A DNA stretch of 64,000 nt from Steromphala cineraria (GCA_916613615.1 OU744731.1:11538726-11602725), one strand, 5' to 3'; shown: positions 11,927-23,439, counted from the stretch's first letter. Program-made: numbers and translations. The notes: generated from the sequence alone by a model not told the origin.

Positions 11927-12410
11927 AGGGGCAGTAGCACGTTTTTCGAAATTTTTATATTAATTTTTCACTGATATTTGTACACAAATATTTTGATAGT
12001 GTCATAAAATCACAAAAAATCATCAATTATAAAGATTCACATGAAGTTCATTGGCGGTCATTTTTTGGTGAACACCTTTAATACATTTTGTGTTAGAAAA
12101 TGGAATTGCCTTAACATTATATAATTCATTTATTGCTGCTTCATTTAGTTTAAATAGTTAATAAACGGATATAACGAAGTCCAAGGGACCAGAGAAGTTA
12201 GTTCACTAGTTTAGTTTGCTACTGGTGTTTGGACGCCATGCATAGGGCTTTTGAGGGAACTTAATTTTGTTCACTATATCCGATTGTTCTTCCCTATATC
12301 CGAGTTTGCTATAACCATGTTCTACTGTACATTGTCTTTGAACTGGAACAATTTATTTTCATTTTCCTGACATCATCTTAAATTCCCTCTAAAAACAAGC
12401 TACTGCACCT
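11927..12410 (+). mobile_element. TTAA-inserted MITE, copy 1
   Basis: Left end AGGGGCAGTAGCACGTTTTT follows TTAA at 11923-11926. The right end is degenerate (ctactgcacct) and is followed by GTAA. Unit 2 gives the empty site at about 20013: its 'tatatctttcaggcat' aligns with the two flanks joined, so the insertion is younger than the unit duplication and duplicated about 4 bp (TTAA). The interior includes 'attggcggtcatttttt', shared with the other copies. It has no coding capacity and is interrupted by a nested element at 12157-12328. Confidence 0.85.
12157..12328 (+). mobile_element. Short element nested in the MITE
   Basis: Interrupts the MITE between 'tttaaata' and 'tacattgtct', which are contiguous in the copy at 33301. 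It carries 'ggatataacgaag', 'actatatccgattgttc' and 'ctatatccgagtttgctata'. The flanking TA dinucleotides suggest a TA target duplication. The ends are weakly inverted (gttaataaacgg / ataaccatgttctac). Confidence 0.6.
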
Positions 12411-12664
12411 GTAAGGCATATAAAATTTTTATATGAGGGATAATTATCTATTATCGATATAATCATTTTCTTACGTGAACTCAATTTCATCCATCAATAA
12501 AGCTGTACGTTTCCACGTTATGCTTCATATGAACATGAATAATAAATTTAACATTTTTGCAGGCACCTGTCAGCAAAGAGAACATTAAGATATATTTAGT
12601 ACTATCTGATTCGAAACTATTTTACATTACATCCTTACTTTGAATCAATGTTTGCTCTTCTTAA

Positions 12665-13846
12665 AGGGGCAGTGGCACGTTTATAGGGGGAACTTAAGGT
12701 GATGTCGGGAAAATGAAAATTAATAGTACTAATTGAAAGACAATGTATGTAAACTAAATGACGCAGTAATAATTCAAATATATGATATACAATTTAGCCA
12801 TGTTATTCTTTTTTCTTACTCAAACTGAATTAAAGGTTTTCACACAAAATGGCCGCCAATGGATTTTTTTGTGAATCTTCATACTTTGTCTTCGGACTAT
12901 GGATTATTGGCTTGTGTAATGAGATTTTTGACACTGTTAGGATAATACAGTTAGCAATAACTTACAATTATCAGTGAAAATTTTAAAATATACACAAAGA
13001 AGTTAGATAAACACCCCCCCCCCCCCCCCCCCCCCACATTTTCAAACAGAAAAACACTGCTGATAATAAACAAAACAAAAATGTACATGCAAATAATAAG
13101 GATTTTTTAATAGAACGATCATCTTGCATTGTGGAAACGAAAACTTCTTTTGGTTTACGATTCACTGTCGCTAAATGACTGGTTTTACAAAAACTTTGTA
13201 TTTTTTAGTCAAAATCCAAGTTACCTTAAAATTGCAAATGAAGGTCAATATTTTTTGCTGCAATGTGATTATTATTATTCTCTTGAGTGAATTGATGACT
13301 TTTTAGTAAATAACCTCATAGCAGAAATCAATCGTTAACGCAGTATGAACCTTCAAAATCACAAAATTATCAAATATCGAATTTCAAGAAAACTACACAA
13401 AGACATTAATTGGCCACTGTCAAAGATAATGGCTTATCCAAAGGAAACAGAAGTGTTTGATCAACAAGTTCAACTCAAGGAATCTCAAATTTACTCATAG
13501 ATGTAAAGATTGTGGGCATTTTATCAATTTTTGATGAAAAAAGTACTGAAAATTCAAAGTATAATGTGTTGTTTTCTCCCTATGACAATAGTTTTATTTG
13601 GCCAAATTTCAGTAGTCTCACAGTTTTTCTCAATGTTTTTATATTTTTGCACATTAGCATATTTAAGTTCATTTAGATAGTCAATGAAAAAGCAATTGTT
13701 ATATCTGGAGTTGTCAATTAATCAAATTAATCCAAATAGTCCAAGAATACCCAAATTCATTTTACAAAATAGGGGGGTGCTTAATTGTGGGGGGTGCTTA
13801 AGTTCTTTGTGTATACAAAATTATCAAAAAACGTGCTACTGCCCCT
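12665..13846 (-). mobile_element. TTAA-inserted MITE, copy 2 (split by a nested element)
   Basis: Bounded by TTAA at 12661-12664 and at 13847-13850, with ends AGGGGCAGTGGCACG and CGTGCTACTGCCCCT. Its interior runs opposite to copy 1: 'gatgtcgggaaaatgaaaat' is near the left end, and the 'ggccgccaatgg' core comes later. At 12993-13811 it is interrupted by another terminal-inverted-repeat element. No coding sequence. Confidence 0.88.
12993..13811 (+). mobile_element. Nested DNA element with CACAAAG termini
   Basis: Inverted ends 'cacaaagaagttagataaac' and its near-complement 'gtgcttaagttctttgtg' are flanked by TATA on both sides (12989-12992, 13812-13815). The host MITE reads 'aaaatataaaattatc' at this place in the copy at 37791, so the insertion is clean. 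It contains a run of 22 C at 13014-13035 and a matching G-rich 'ggggggtgctta' near the right end. There is no transposase frame. Confidence 0.75.
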
Positions 13847-14067
13847 TTAAAGTATTGGATTAGCTGGGGGGTTGCTTAGGTTCATCAATGAAGGAAAATC
13901 ACACATCATAACACTGCAGTCCCATAAAGGTCCCTATGGTCCAGCCTATAGACTCTCTCTAAAGTGAACATTACACAAAGTGCTCCTTTGAAATGTCACT
14001 GTAGCTTTATGTCAACTGGCACAGTATTTACATTTTAAATTTCATTATACAATACTATGATAAATAG

Positions 14068-14437
14068 AGATTATTACCCGAGGAAGTATGTCATATGACT
14101 TTTACGAAACGAGTGTGAATTTTTGTATTACCCGAGCGAGTTATACACAAATTTGCACGAGTTTCGTAAAAGTCATATGACACACTTCCGAGGGTAATAA
14201 TTTCTTTATTATCGTTTCTATTTCATGTTACCATCTTAGAAATATCCAAGAAACGGGCCGCTTCCCTTGCGACGGCCGGCTACAGTGACGTCACGAACAA
14301 TGATGTTATGACGTCACAGGCGAAAACATACGGGAACTCGCTCTACAACAATCGTTGCTAGACAAAAGTGATATGTGCACTAGTGCTCATATGGAAAATA
14401 TGTCACCACTTATTTTCAACCGTATGGGTAATAACAG
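14068..14437 (+). mobile_element. Fold-back element carrying two CRE palindromes
   Basis: Ends read TTATTACCC at the left (about 14072) and GGGTAATAA at the right (14425-14435). The left half is a hairpin: 'gtcatatgacttttacgaaac' pairs with 'gtttcgtaaaagtcatatgac' around 14088-14180. The right half holds two TGACGTCAC words (14286-14294, 14309-14317). Unit 1 has the empty site near 3205-3225. No transposase is present. Confidence 0.7.
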
Positions 14438-14451
14438 AATTTATTTACCTT

Positions 14452-14760
14452 CTATTTGTCATCTCAAAATCTTTTTGACGAAGCAGACTTTCTACAAATG
14501 TGCATGAACAGAGAAGAAACAGTCCTGCTATTAAACATAAAAAATCACCTAATGATCCGACTGACGTCTCTGAGGTGGCTATGATCAGTCGTAGGAAACA
14601 TGCATGTCAGACAGAAAGACCCGCTGGAGGACAGAAAGACTTCCTTCTGAAGACTGATAATAATGGGAGCCTGTGGCGAGCCTCTGAAGTGACATAAACA
14701 CAAGCTGGAAGCAAAAATGCCTCTGGAAACGTTCTACCTTGTTGGTGATTGTCGCCCATA
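14452..14760 (+). repeat. Conserved block, copy 3
   Basis: Unit 2 counterpart of 3228-3540. The ATG at 14581 opens 38 codons to a stop at 14695; the core differs from copies 1 and 2 by one replacement (Cys to Arg) near the start. The frame is shorter than in copies 1 and 2, which argues against a conserved protein. Confidence 0.5.
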
Positions 14761-16999
14761 TGTTCATTTTGATAACTCCGATAATACGCATTATAGTTTG
14801 AAGCCAATTAATAAATGGCACTAATTGAGTTTGTTTCGGAAGAAAAAAAAATGCTGGTTAACAAATAGTTCATTTAGTTTGGAAAGATTAAATTGAAATA
14901 AAAAATCTTTGTACATTGAAAACTTTAGTCCGAATATTGCATAAAATCTAACTTTCTAATTGACAGTGTATTGTGTTAATAAAAGGTTGATAGTTAACTT
15001 CAAAACGGTTATAAACCAGATAAAAATATTGCAGCGCCTGTATTTTCAATTACTTTTGTGTTTTCGTCAATGATATCATTTATTAATTATAATCAAGCAA
15101 CTCTTCAGTTATTACCAAAGTTATCATGACAAGAACATGCAATCATCGACATAACCCTTGTAAAATTTCCCTGTGGAAAAAAGTTTCACTGTAACCACAA
15201 CGTTTAATTAGTAGAATAAGGTAAGACTAGTAACTGAGGATGGTCGGATAAGGAAAAAAGTCAGTGGATGGTCTAACCCGATAATTTTTTTTATATCAAA
15301 AGAATCGTTCTGTCATTCAAGCTTATTAAATAAGAATCAACATTCTCCAAGATTCCTGAGAATCACTTGTATATACAAATAACCCCAAGTGTATATTAGC
15401 ATCATTAAGAAGGAATCTTATTGATATAAAGACAAACAAAACGGCAAAACGGTTTGTTATATTATTTGAACGCTGACTAATGCTTAGATAATATATTCTC
15501 TTGTCTGTCTGTCTGTGAATACGTTTGAAAATGTCTTATCGAAGAATAAGTAAGATGCCTTGTTTAAATGCAATCACCAACCAAGAATTAAAATTACAAA
15601 TCTTCTTGTGAGATCCACACATGTGCATACTTTTTATTGCTACATAGCATTATAAATTTGATAAATGCGTCAGTTAGTCACGTTTCATTGTTCAACAGTA
15701 CAAACTTGAATTAAAAATGTGAAACGACACTAATGATTGCATTTCAAAGCAAAGCCAAACTTCATAATAAAGACAACTCAAAGAATGAAGACAACCGTTG
15801 ATTTGATGATTGATGGAATATGATCATTAAAATGATTGTAACTCAAGATATTTTTTTCATCTAATGATTTGTCAAGATTTTGCCTATAATATCTTTAAAG
15901 ATAGAGAAGTAACAAAATGTATATGTATCTGGTCTTCATGACAAAAACATATAATTACTATTTCGTGCATGCAATTTTCAGTAATCCTTTGATGAACATC
16001 CTAAATTGTCTAATTAATGTAGTTAATTAAGTTTGCAACATCACCTTAAAAGAGGCATGCACAACAATAATGGTTAACTATTAACCAGCAAATAGGTTCA
16101 AATAACTTGTTACTCAATTCTGACTATTATTATCTCTTGCTTGAGATATATTGGGCTTTACGAAACATCCTCTAACAATTTGATTTTAAAAGATGAATTC
16201 GTTCTTCACAAGGGAGAAACAAGAACAATTTGTTTAGTTTTATTTTAAGCTTTATTGTATCAAACATACAGAAACATGTTAATCAAAAAACGTTCTTCAA
16301 GTACATATATTATTATTTATATTTACAGATCATGATTTCTCTATCTGCTGTCCTAGAAAGATAAACGGGATATGATCAGGATTTTCTTGATGACATTCAT
16401 GTGATGTGGTGTTTATAAAGTCCGGACCTGCTCCAATCTGTAAGCCAGCCAGAGTCACAAAACAGATACCTAATCACTAATTATTCTAATATACAATAAA
16501 GGCATTCGAGTCCCAATCACAAAACAAATAGTTATCTCCTCCATGGTTCAAAATGCCTTCATTAGATAATATTATGACAGTCTTTCCAATCGACTAATGA
16601 CATATAAGAAATGAAGAAAACTGACAAGGTCTTATTTGGTTGCTTATCACATGCTCTCATCAAGATAATGATTTTCTTAACTATATCATCACTACTGATA
16701 CTTAAGCGGTAAAACATGGTATGTATAAGAATTGATAGTTTTCATAGACAAAAATATAACATATTTTGCTACATACAGGGATTGTATAAATTCCATAAGA
16801 CCCCTTTTACAAAGGGGTACAAAGCATGATATGCATTTTTGTTGCGCAATGTTAACAGGCTCAAAAGAAGCATGTTCCAAAAAAGTTGTAAACCTCTCTA
16901 TGACAACAAAATCTAATGATATACAAATGTTATGTAGCGGAAAGTAATATCCACCGTTCCATCTCGGAATCAATGCATGACGTTATAGGGTTTACAAAC

Positions 17000-17430
17000 A
17001 TGAACATGTATTTTATCCGCAATATTTTTACAGTACTAGACAACACAAAATCATCGTGGAGAAGGCAATACCTCATCTAATGTATCTAACACCATCGATA
17101 AACATCCAAATGAATGAATTCCGAATACCTTAACTGATAATATAATATATTTCTGAACTTGTTTGTTAAAAGTTTACGAAAGGTTTATTCAAAGACCTCC
17201 TTGAAGAATTCTATCACAAGATAGGGTTAGCGTGTCACAAGAAGGGAAAATTATTGTATTATTCTGAAAATCATTACAAAGGGATCAAGCGTCTTCATTA
17301 CCTGACTTATGTAAAAACTGAGACTTCAATTGTTTTGGTGACACAAGACCAATATTATTGAATTCATGGACTGTTACCATGGGGAAGGAAACTAGCATAA
17401 CTAAAACTGGGTTGCAGTATCCAAGAATTA
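17000..17430 (-). pseudogene. Remnant of the retrotransposon relic in unit 2
   Basis: Matches 8330-8760 of unit 1 ('aaagggatcaagc', 'gtaaaaactgaga') and, at 16985-17020, the sequence next to the A-rich 3' end at 7552. About 740 bp between them, including the readable C-terminal coding part, are missing here. The retrotransposon therefore probably inserted before the units duplicated and was later deleted in unit 2. Confidence 0.4.
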
Positions 17431-17904
17431 TTCCTCAGAATAAAATACAACAACATAATGATAAGGACACTGAATTTGGAATTTAAATGGATATTGCTTA
17501 TTGGTATCTAAATGGATACCAATAAGAGGCAATCTTACTGCCAATAATGAGGACCGAAAGACCGAAAGAGCTGCCTGTCCATGGTTATGTGTAATGGTTA
17601 TGGCTGAGGAAACTTTTGGTGGAATAGATAAAGACAAAGGGATTTAAACTTTTTCGCTTAAGAACATGATCTGTCATGAACTGAAATATATTCTTTACCA
17701 GGCTTATCTTTGCCTGCTGTATGATAACATGAAAGATGATAAATTATTACATACAAACCGATGGCTTTTATCCCGTTTGTGTTAAATGTCTTCCAAAATA
17801 ACATTCCTTTTGACAATAAATGTGTTGGTTATGTTGTCACATTTATAACATTAATAATAAGCTTGATTGTATGCATGAAATATACCACTGACAATATACT
17901 AAAA

Positions 17905-18180
17905 GTCAAGGTTTGTTCAGACCACATTAGTGTGATTAACTCGACGTATCCATGCATCGTGCTAAACAATGTCAGGTCATCCAACAATCAAGTGACAATT
18001 ACACAGTTTAGAAAATGTCAGGTTAGTATTCAGACAAGTATTGAGACACTTTTGAGTTAAGTCGAGTCAATTTAACGTCAATTTCAGTCAAGATTTGCTG
18101 TGTAAAGGCACGCTAAATGGCAAGCAAAAGTTCAAACAAATTAGTAAGTTGCTCTACCGCATATGATCAAAACTTACCGA
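17905..18180 (+). other. Highly conserved block of unit 2: possible promoter plus first exon
   Basis: Partner of 9835-10100. The ATG at 18118 opens MASKSSNKL, followed at once by gtaagt. Conservation of start, frame and donor in both units is the only support for a first exon. Confidence 0.35.
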
Positions 18181-18184
18181 AGTA

Positions 18185-18447
18185 CCGTGTGTACTTACAC
18201 TGACAAGTCACTTAAGTGATCAAGCGTATTTCCCGATCACGTGACAATCACGTGATTGTAAATGACCGTTACTGACAAGTTGTATTTTCTCTCGGGACAT
18301 AATGAGGGTGGCCGCTGGCCACGTCAAGGAAGTGGCCGCTCTACACAGGTTAAACATAACGTAAAATCGATCGGGAGGACATAACGGTGGCCGTATCTAG
18401 CAGGTGGCCGATCTACAGAGGTGGCCGATGATAAAAGTTCGACTGCA
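18185..18447 (+). mobile_element. Insertion with repeated GTGGCCG words
   Basis: Interrupts the unit homology: unit 1 reads 'cctaggtattgtcgac' where unit 2 has this extra 263 bp. It contains several copies of 'ggtggccg' and 'gtggccgatctacag' and ends 'aaagttcgactgca'. It is probably a short nonautonomous DNA transposon; terminal inverted repeats are not clear. Confidence 0.55.
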
Positions 18448-18744
18448 TTGTCGACTTTGATTATGGAAAAGGCATCGATTCAGTGTTTTACACGTACATA
18501 GCAAGAAACATATATTGACAGATAGACATTTTATAGACAGGGTCATTCCTTGAAAAGGCGTTTATAATTAACGATGCTTATATTCGCAAATGGTATTTAA
18601 GCGACTGCAATAGTTATACATATTTTGAAATAAAAACGTAAAGACCTCAACCCTTTCCGCGAATTCTATAGTATCTTTTTGGCATGCATGTATAAGAAAA
18701 GTGCATTGCTTTCAAAACGGCCAAAATGCAGTAAGCAGGAATGT

Positions 18745-18945
18745 CAAGTTAACCTGACTCTCGATCACTGCTCAACTCAAAATGCAAATTGACTTGTAGA
18801 GAACCTTTAATCTGTTTAATGTTATTGAGGCCTAATGTCATCCTCTTGGAGTGGATAATACGTGATATACTGTTGCTTCCTAGGAAAAGGTATATTTCTC
18901 TTTTGGTGACATCAGACATCTTATCCACTGATGCGAGAGTTCTGA
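18745..18945. repeat. Near-identical block shared with unit 1
   Basis: Partner of 10440-10625, with about three differences over roughly 150 bp. The minus strand keeps the same open reading (…MSDVTKREIYLFLGS…). Confidence 0.55.
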
Positions 18946-20515
18946 TAAGGGAAAGCTTTCTACAAAGAGTAATACTCTACCATTTCATCTTGGCCCTCTG
19001 GTTTGGATCAGATTAATTCTATCTCAAGTTGATGAAAGATATCTTAGATTTTAAACTTTTTATATTATGGAATGTACATGTAATATACATTTTTAATTTG
19101 ATTCTTAAATCTTTATTGACGAACGAGACAGTTATTAAATGAACAATTTCAAATTATCTTTGTCCTATCATGTTTCTATTCAACGCTTGCAGATGTAACT
19201 GAGCAACAAAACAATTTTCAAATCTTTTACAGAAGAGATTATTCGTTAACATCGACAAATTGTCATTCTATGAAATAATTGTATATGCTGTCTTAAAATA
19301 ATGATAACGAAATGTACAAGAAAAGTAAGTATATTCATGTTTGGCAACTGAATTTCTTTTAAGCACATCAATATTAATTTGGTACACACGGAAACAAATG
19401 TAAAATGAACTTGTAGTGATAATATATCAATATAAGGTTCAGTTAAATATTTTGATTAAGAATATTTGATGTATATTCTGTGACATAAACTAATGGGAAA
19501 TTGAATAGAGAAATCCAAAGAGGGACATCTCATAATGGTCATGGTTGTGAAATATTGACTAAGTGACATAACACTTCATAAAAGGGAAACGGTAAGACAT
19601 TTAAAACGACAGAAAGTTATAAAATCGTCAATGAGTTGATCAACCATGGTCACGTTTATCAAATATGGTTACATTCATATATTAAGAAGGGAATTTGTTT
19701 CAGACTTTACCTATATGTTGTGACACAGAGGTAACAAAATAAAAGCAAACGCCTACAGATAGAGTGAAACATGACATTTGTTTCATCATGTGACCGTTAC
19801 ACATCTGTCTTATAAACCGAGAATATTTGTTGCTTTTAGTGTTAAATGTTATCTGTCATGGAGTGACCTGTAAAACCAGTATTTTCATTGGTGGCTTTTT
19901 ATTATAAGGACATATGAAAAAGAACAAGATATACCATATCAGACAATCATTGTCTTCTCATATGATAAATATTTACATACATTTAAACATATATAATTAT
20001 AAGTATTCTATATCTTTCAGGCATCAATATATGAGGGACAATTATCTAATAAAGATTTAACCATTTCTGACGTGAAATCAATTTCTACTTCTATAAAATT
20101 TCCATCAATAAAGCTGTACGTTTTCACGATATGATTGGTATGAATATGAATAATAAATGCAAACACTTTTGCACGCACTTGTTTGCAAAAAAGAACATTA
20201 AAAATATTTAAAACTATCGAAACCGAGACAATTTTACTCAATATCATAACATTATTTAATCTTTAGGACAGTTATAATACTTTAAGGAGTTTCATGAGAA
20301 ATACAGAGTCTATATGAAGAAATAATGAACTTGGAATTTGACATATTGTGACACATTGTGTGTTGATAACAGTTATACGAATAGATAATACAATATCATA
20401 ATTGGGGCATTAACAAGGGAAGAACAATGAACTTGTATGGTATTTCGATTGTATAGTCAATTATCAAATTAATCTTCATTTTATATTTTTAATTGACTAA
20501 ATTCTTATAAACAGT

Positions 20516-20700
20516 CAATTAAAGTGATGTCATCCAAAAAATATCGAGTAGCATTTGCCGAAATGATACTAATGTTGTCTTTCAATATGAAGGACGTACT
20601 GAAATGCATCATTCCAAAACTCATTTTCTTTGATCGAAAAGGGGACAGTGCCGAGGGTCTATTAGTCAAATGTTTATTGGAAATCTTCTTCAGGAAAAAG
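20516..20700 (+). CDS. Possible first coding exon, unrecognised protein
   Basis: An acceptor-like 'cttataaacag' precedes the segment. ATG at 20527 opens 58 codons (starts MSSKKYRVAFAEMILMLSF, includes IIPKLIFFDRKGDS) and runs into the consensus donor gtaagag at 20701. Composition is alternating hydrophobic and charged, as in an all-helical domain; a death-fold-like domain is conceivable but no diagnostic motif is present. The place lies between units 2 and 3, and the equivalent place in unit 1 is occupied or replaced by the MITE at 12665. No following exon was identified. Confidence 0.3.
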
Positions 20701-20900
20701 GTAAGAGTTGATAATCTTTTATAGGCTAACCAACTAGTTTATATGTAAATCGATAGCTTGATCTCAGGTATACAATATTTTTCTTTTTTTTTCATGGAAA
20801 ACCAATGTTTATAAAATATTTGCCAGTAGAAAAAGTATTATGGATATGTTATGATTTAATATCAACATTTGTGACATCAAAGTGTGTATCAAAGCCGAAC

Positions 20901-21947
20901 TAGGTGCTCTATAACTAAGGTTTCATCAATGAAGGAAAATCACACTTCATAAAACTGCAGTCCCGTTTCAGCCCCCACGATGATGGTCCCTATGGTCCAA
21001 CTATAATGTCCTTACAGACCTTGTTGATTACTTTACACAATAAACCGGACATCAAAGAGCGGCAGATAACAACATTGCAAAGGACTTGCGACATCACACT
21101 GGCTAGAGTAGGAGTAAATACAGGTCGAGATTGCATATTATGTGCTTGAGACAGCTTTCTGTGCGTAGGAAGATAATCATTGTCAAAAACTTTATAAATC
21201 CCAATAACTATATACATAAAGCATGACTACTTATGAAAAAACTCGATAAGATATGTACATTAATTCAACAGAGATTTCAGGACTTTTCATACGCCATGCT
21301 TGCTAATCCTTTGAAACATTTTTAATCGTTCTCCGAATTGTTACTCTTTCGTGGTAATTCATTTGATAAGAAACATAGACGAGAAAAAGTGAATACGATA
21401 TCTGTGACTTTGACATTAACAATAAATGTATTAAATTTACAACAAATTTATACTACAACCTTCACTGCTTATATTGCTACTACTGCCACAAGTACTGCTG
21501 CTGCTACTACCACTACTATTCTTCTGCTACTACTACCACCACGACCACAACTACTACAACTACTTCTACTACTGCTGCTTCTACTACAACTACTACCACT
21601 TCTACTACTACCACCACCACCACTACTACCACCACCACCACTACTACTACAACTACTAATATAACTACTATTACTACTACTGCTACTACTACTACAACCA
21701 GTACTACTACAACTACTACTACTACTACTTCTACTACTACTACTACCACTACAATTCTACTGCTACTACTACCACCACGACCACTACTACTAAAACTACT
21801 TCTACTACTGCTGCTTCTACTACAACTACTACCACTACTACTACTACCACCATCACCACTGCTACCACCACCACCACTACTACTACAACTACTACTATAA
21901 CTACTATTACTACTACTGTTACTACTACTACAACCAGTACTACTACA

Positions 21948-21978
<31 letters not shown>

Positions 21979-22760
21979 TTTCTATTACCACTACAACTAC
22001 TACAACTTCTACTTCTTCTACTGCTGATTCGACTACTACTTCTACAACTTCTACAACTACAGCAGCTATTTTTTCGACTACTACTACTGCAACTGTAACT
22101 ACAACGACCACTGCCACTGGTACCGCTACTGCTACCATTACCACTACTACTAAAACTATTAGCACTAGTACTGCTGCTTCTACTAATAATGCTACTACTA
22201 CTACTACTACTAGTACTACTACTACTACTAATAATAATAATGATAATAATGCTACTACTACTACTTCTTCTTCTTCTAGTGCTACAACAGTTACAATCAC
22301 GAGCACTTCTATTTCCAGAAGAATAAAAATTGCGCAAAAATTTCAGTTCGGAACATTTCTATTCAAACTATGGATAAGGTCTTAATGCTTTAATGCATTA
22401 TAATCATTTTTCCAATTGATTTACGCAATCGTTATTGAACAGAAGGTTACAAGTTATGCTTCGCCTGTTATTTTTACATAACCAGATATTGAGTAATTTT
22501 GAAAAAGGCCTTGGTGAAATGATTATTTAAGAACATGAAACAAGGAACTGACAGATGACCTTTCGCAGAATAGATGCTTTTCATGTAATAGCTTTGTCCA
22601 GGAACAAAATGCCTGATTAAGCGTTGATAGAACGTGGAGGCGAAATCTTCAAGACTCTGCTGCCAGTGAAGTGAAAAATATATGATACATGATAACCTTT
22701 TGTTTTATACAAGGAAACAACAACTATGCAGCCATGAATATGATATATTATATAACTTTA
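20901..22760 (+). repeat. Tandem array unit 3 (start only)
   Basis: The CTGCAG block at 20955 matches 1465 and 13914; 21040-21090 ('caaaggacttgcgacatc') matches 1560-1590. After the microsatellite, 22440-22745 matches 1880-2145 ('tattgagtaattttga', 'gtggaggcgaaatc'). Beyond about 22760 the match to unit 1 is lost. Confidence 0.65.
21440..22315 (+). repeat. (ACT)n-type trinucleotide microsatellite
   Basis: About 870 bp dominated by ACT/ACC/GCT triplets, with internal higher-order repetition: the segment near 21500-21730 resembles 21760-21990. Long open frames on both strands (poly-Ser, poly-Val, poly-Leu) are by-products of the repeat. Confidence 0.97.
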
Positions 22761-23439
22761 GTATTTGAGATTCATTTCAAGGTTCTATGTTTTGTCTTGC
22801 ATGTTGTTACCCACAAAACATATAAGATAACGGCGTCCCCGAAATTCGAATCTTTGGACTTTGAAGTTTTGACTTCAAAGCTTCTATTTCGCAAAATCTT
22901 TCTTGTTTTAACTTTGCATTGCATTTTCCTTCTCTGTGGAATCTACGGAAATTTTAAAGTAATGAAATGTAGTTTTATTCAATTTCATAAGTTTTTCATA
23001 TGTTGGGGAATGTTTTGACATCTGGTGAGGTTAGTTGCGTTGAGGTGAATAGGTTAAGGGATTTTTTAAATAAGCTTGAATAAAACCAATGTTGTTTTAT
23101 AAAGAAAAAACTTCAATCTATCAGTTTTAATCTTATCCATGTATTTTATGAAGATTAACAGCATGTCAGAGCATGAAAAAACTTCAAAATTTGACGTCCG
23201 ACAGGAGCATAAACAACAATAAAAATTTCTTTGTAATCAAAAGGTTTTGCTAAACGTACACATGCACTGTAGCGTACAGAGAATATGAGCAACATACGAT
23301 GATGAAACATACGGCGATGACGAAGACAAGATGGTTAGTATACTATCCCAGATATAAACCAAGGACAGTTCAAAGCTACTGTACATCACAACGGTATCAT
23401 TGTGCACAACGTGGCCTTCAAGCAGTTTGATGGCATGTT
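22761..23439. other. Intergenic, nothing recognised
   Basis: AT-rich. A hydrophobic reading at 22880-22970 (KIFLVLTLHCIFLLCG) resembles a membrane segment, but it has no in-frame ATG of its own close by and no donor. Confidence 0.5.

Larger units (their letters stand above)
1431..13860 (+). repeat. Tandem array unit 1 (about 12.4 kb)
   Basis: Collinear with 13861-20900. Matching landmarks, unit 1 / unit 2: 1465/13914 (CTGCAG block), 3120/13975, 3363/14581, 4440/15010, 6060/16030, 6370/16330, 7340/16785, 8350/17040, 9830/17905, 10473/18789, 11500/19610, 12440/20040. Unit 1 is longer because of insertions: a microsatellite at 2405, an internal duplication at 4729-6375, a fold-back element at 6647, a longer retrotransposon relic at 7552, and two MITEs at 11927 and 12665. 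No intact gene is recognised in it. The stretch 3921-4728 holds only AT-rich sequence and a short (AT)n at 4416-4431. Stretches 8760-9430 and 10880-11920 also show nothing beyond unit homology. Confidence 0.75.
13861..20900 (+). repeat. Tandem array unit 2 (about 7 kb)
   Basis: Collinear partner of unit 1; landmark pairs are given under unit 1. It contains its own insertions at 14068-14437 and 18185-18447 and lacks the MITEs of unit 1. The stretches 14761-17000 and 19020-20500 contain only unit homology and AT-rich sequence, with no recognisable gene. A 99-codon frame at 17761-18060 is not preserved in unit 1. Confidence 0.75.

Noticed and set aside
17761..18060. 99-codon ATG frame with a hydrophobic segment
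   Set aside because: The matching DNA in unit 1 (about 9687-9960) lacks the ATG and has early stops, so the frame is not conserved between duplicates.
21516..22337. Minus-strand frame of 273 codons (poly-Ser, poly-Val)
   Set aside because: It is a reading of the ACT-type microsatellite and has no non-repetitive protein sequence.
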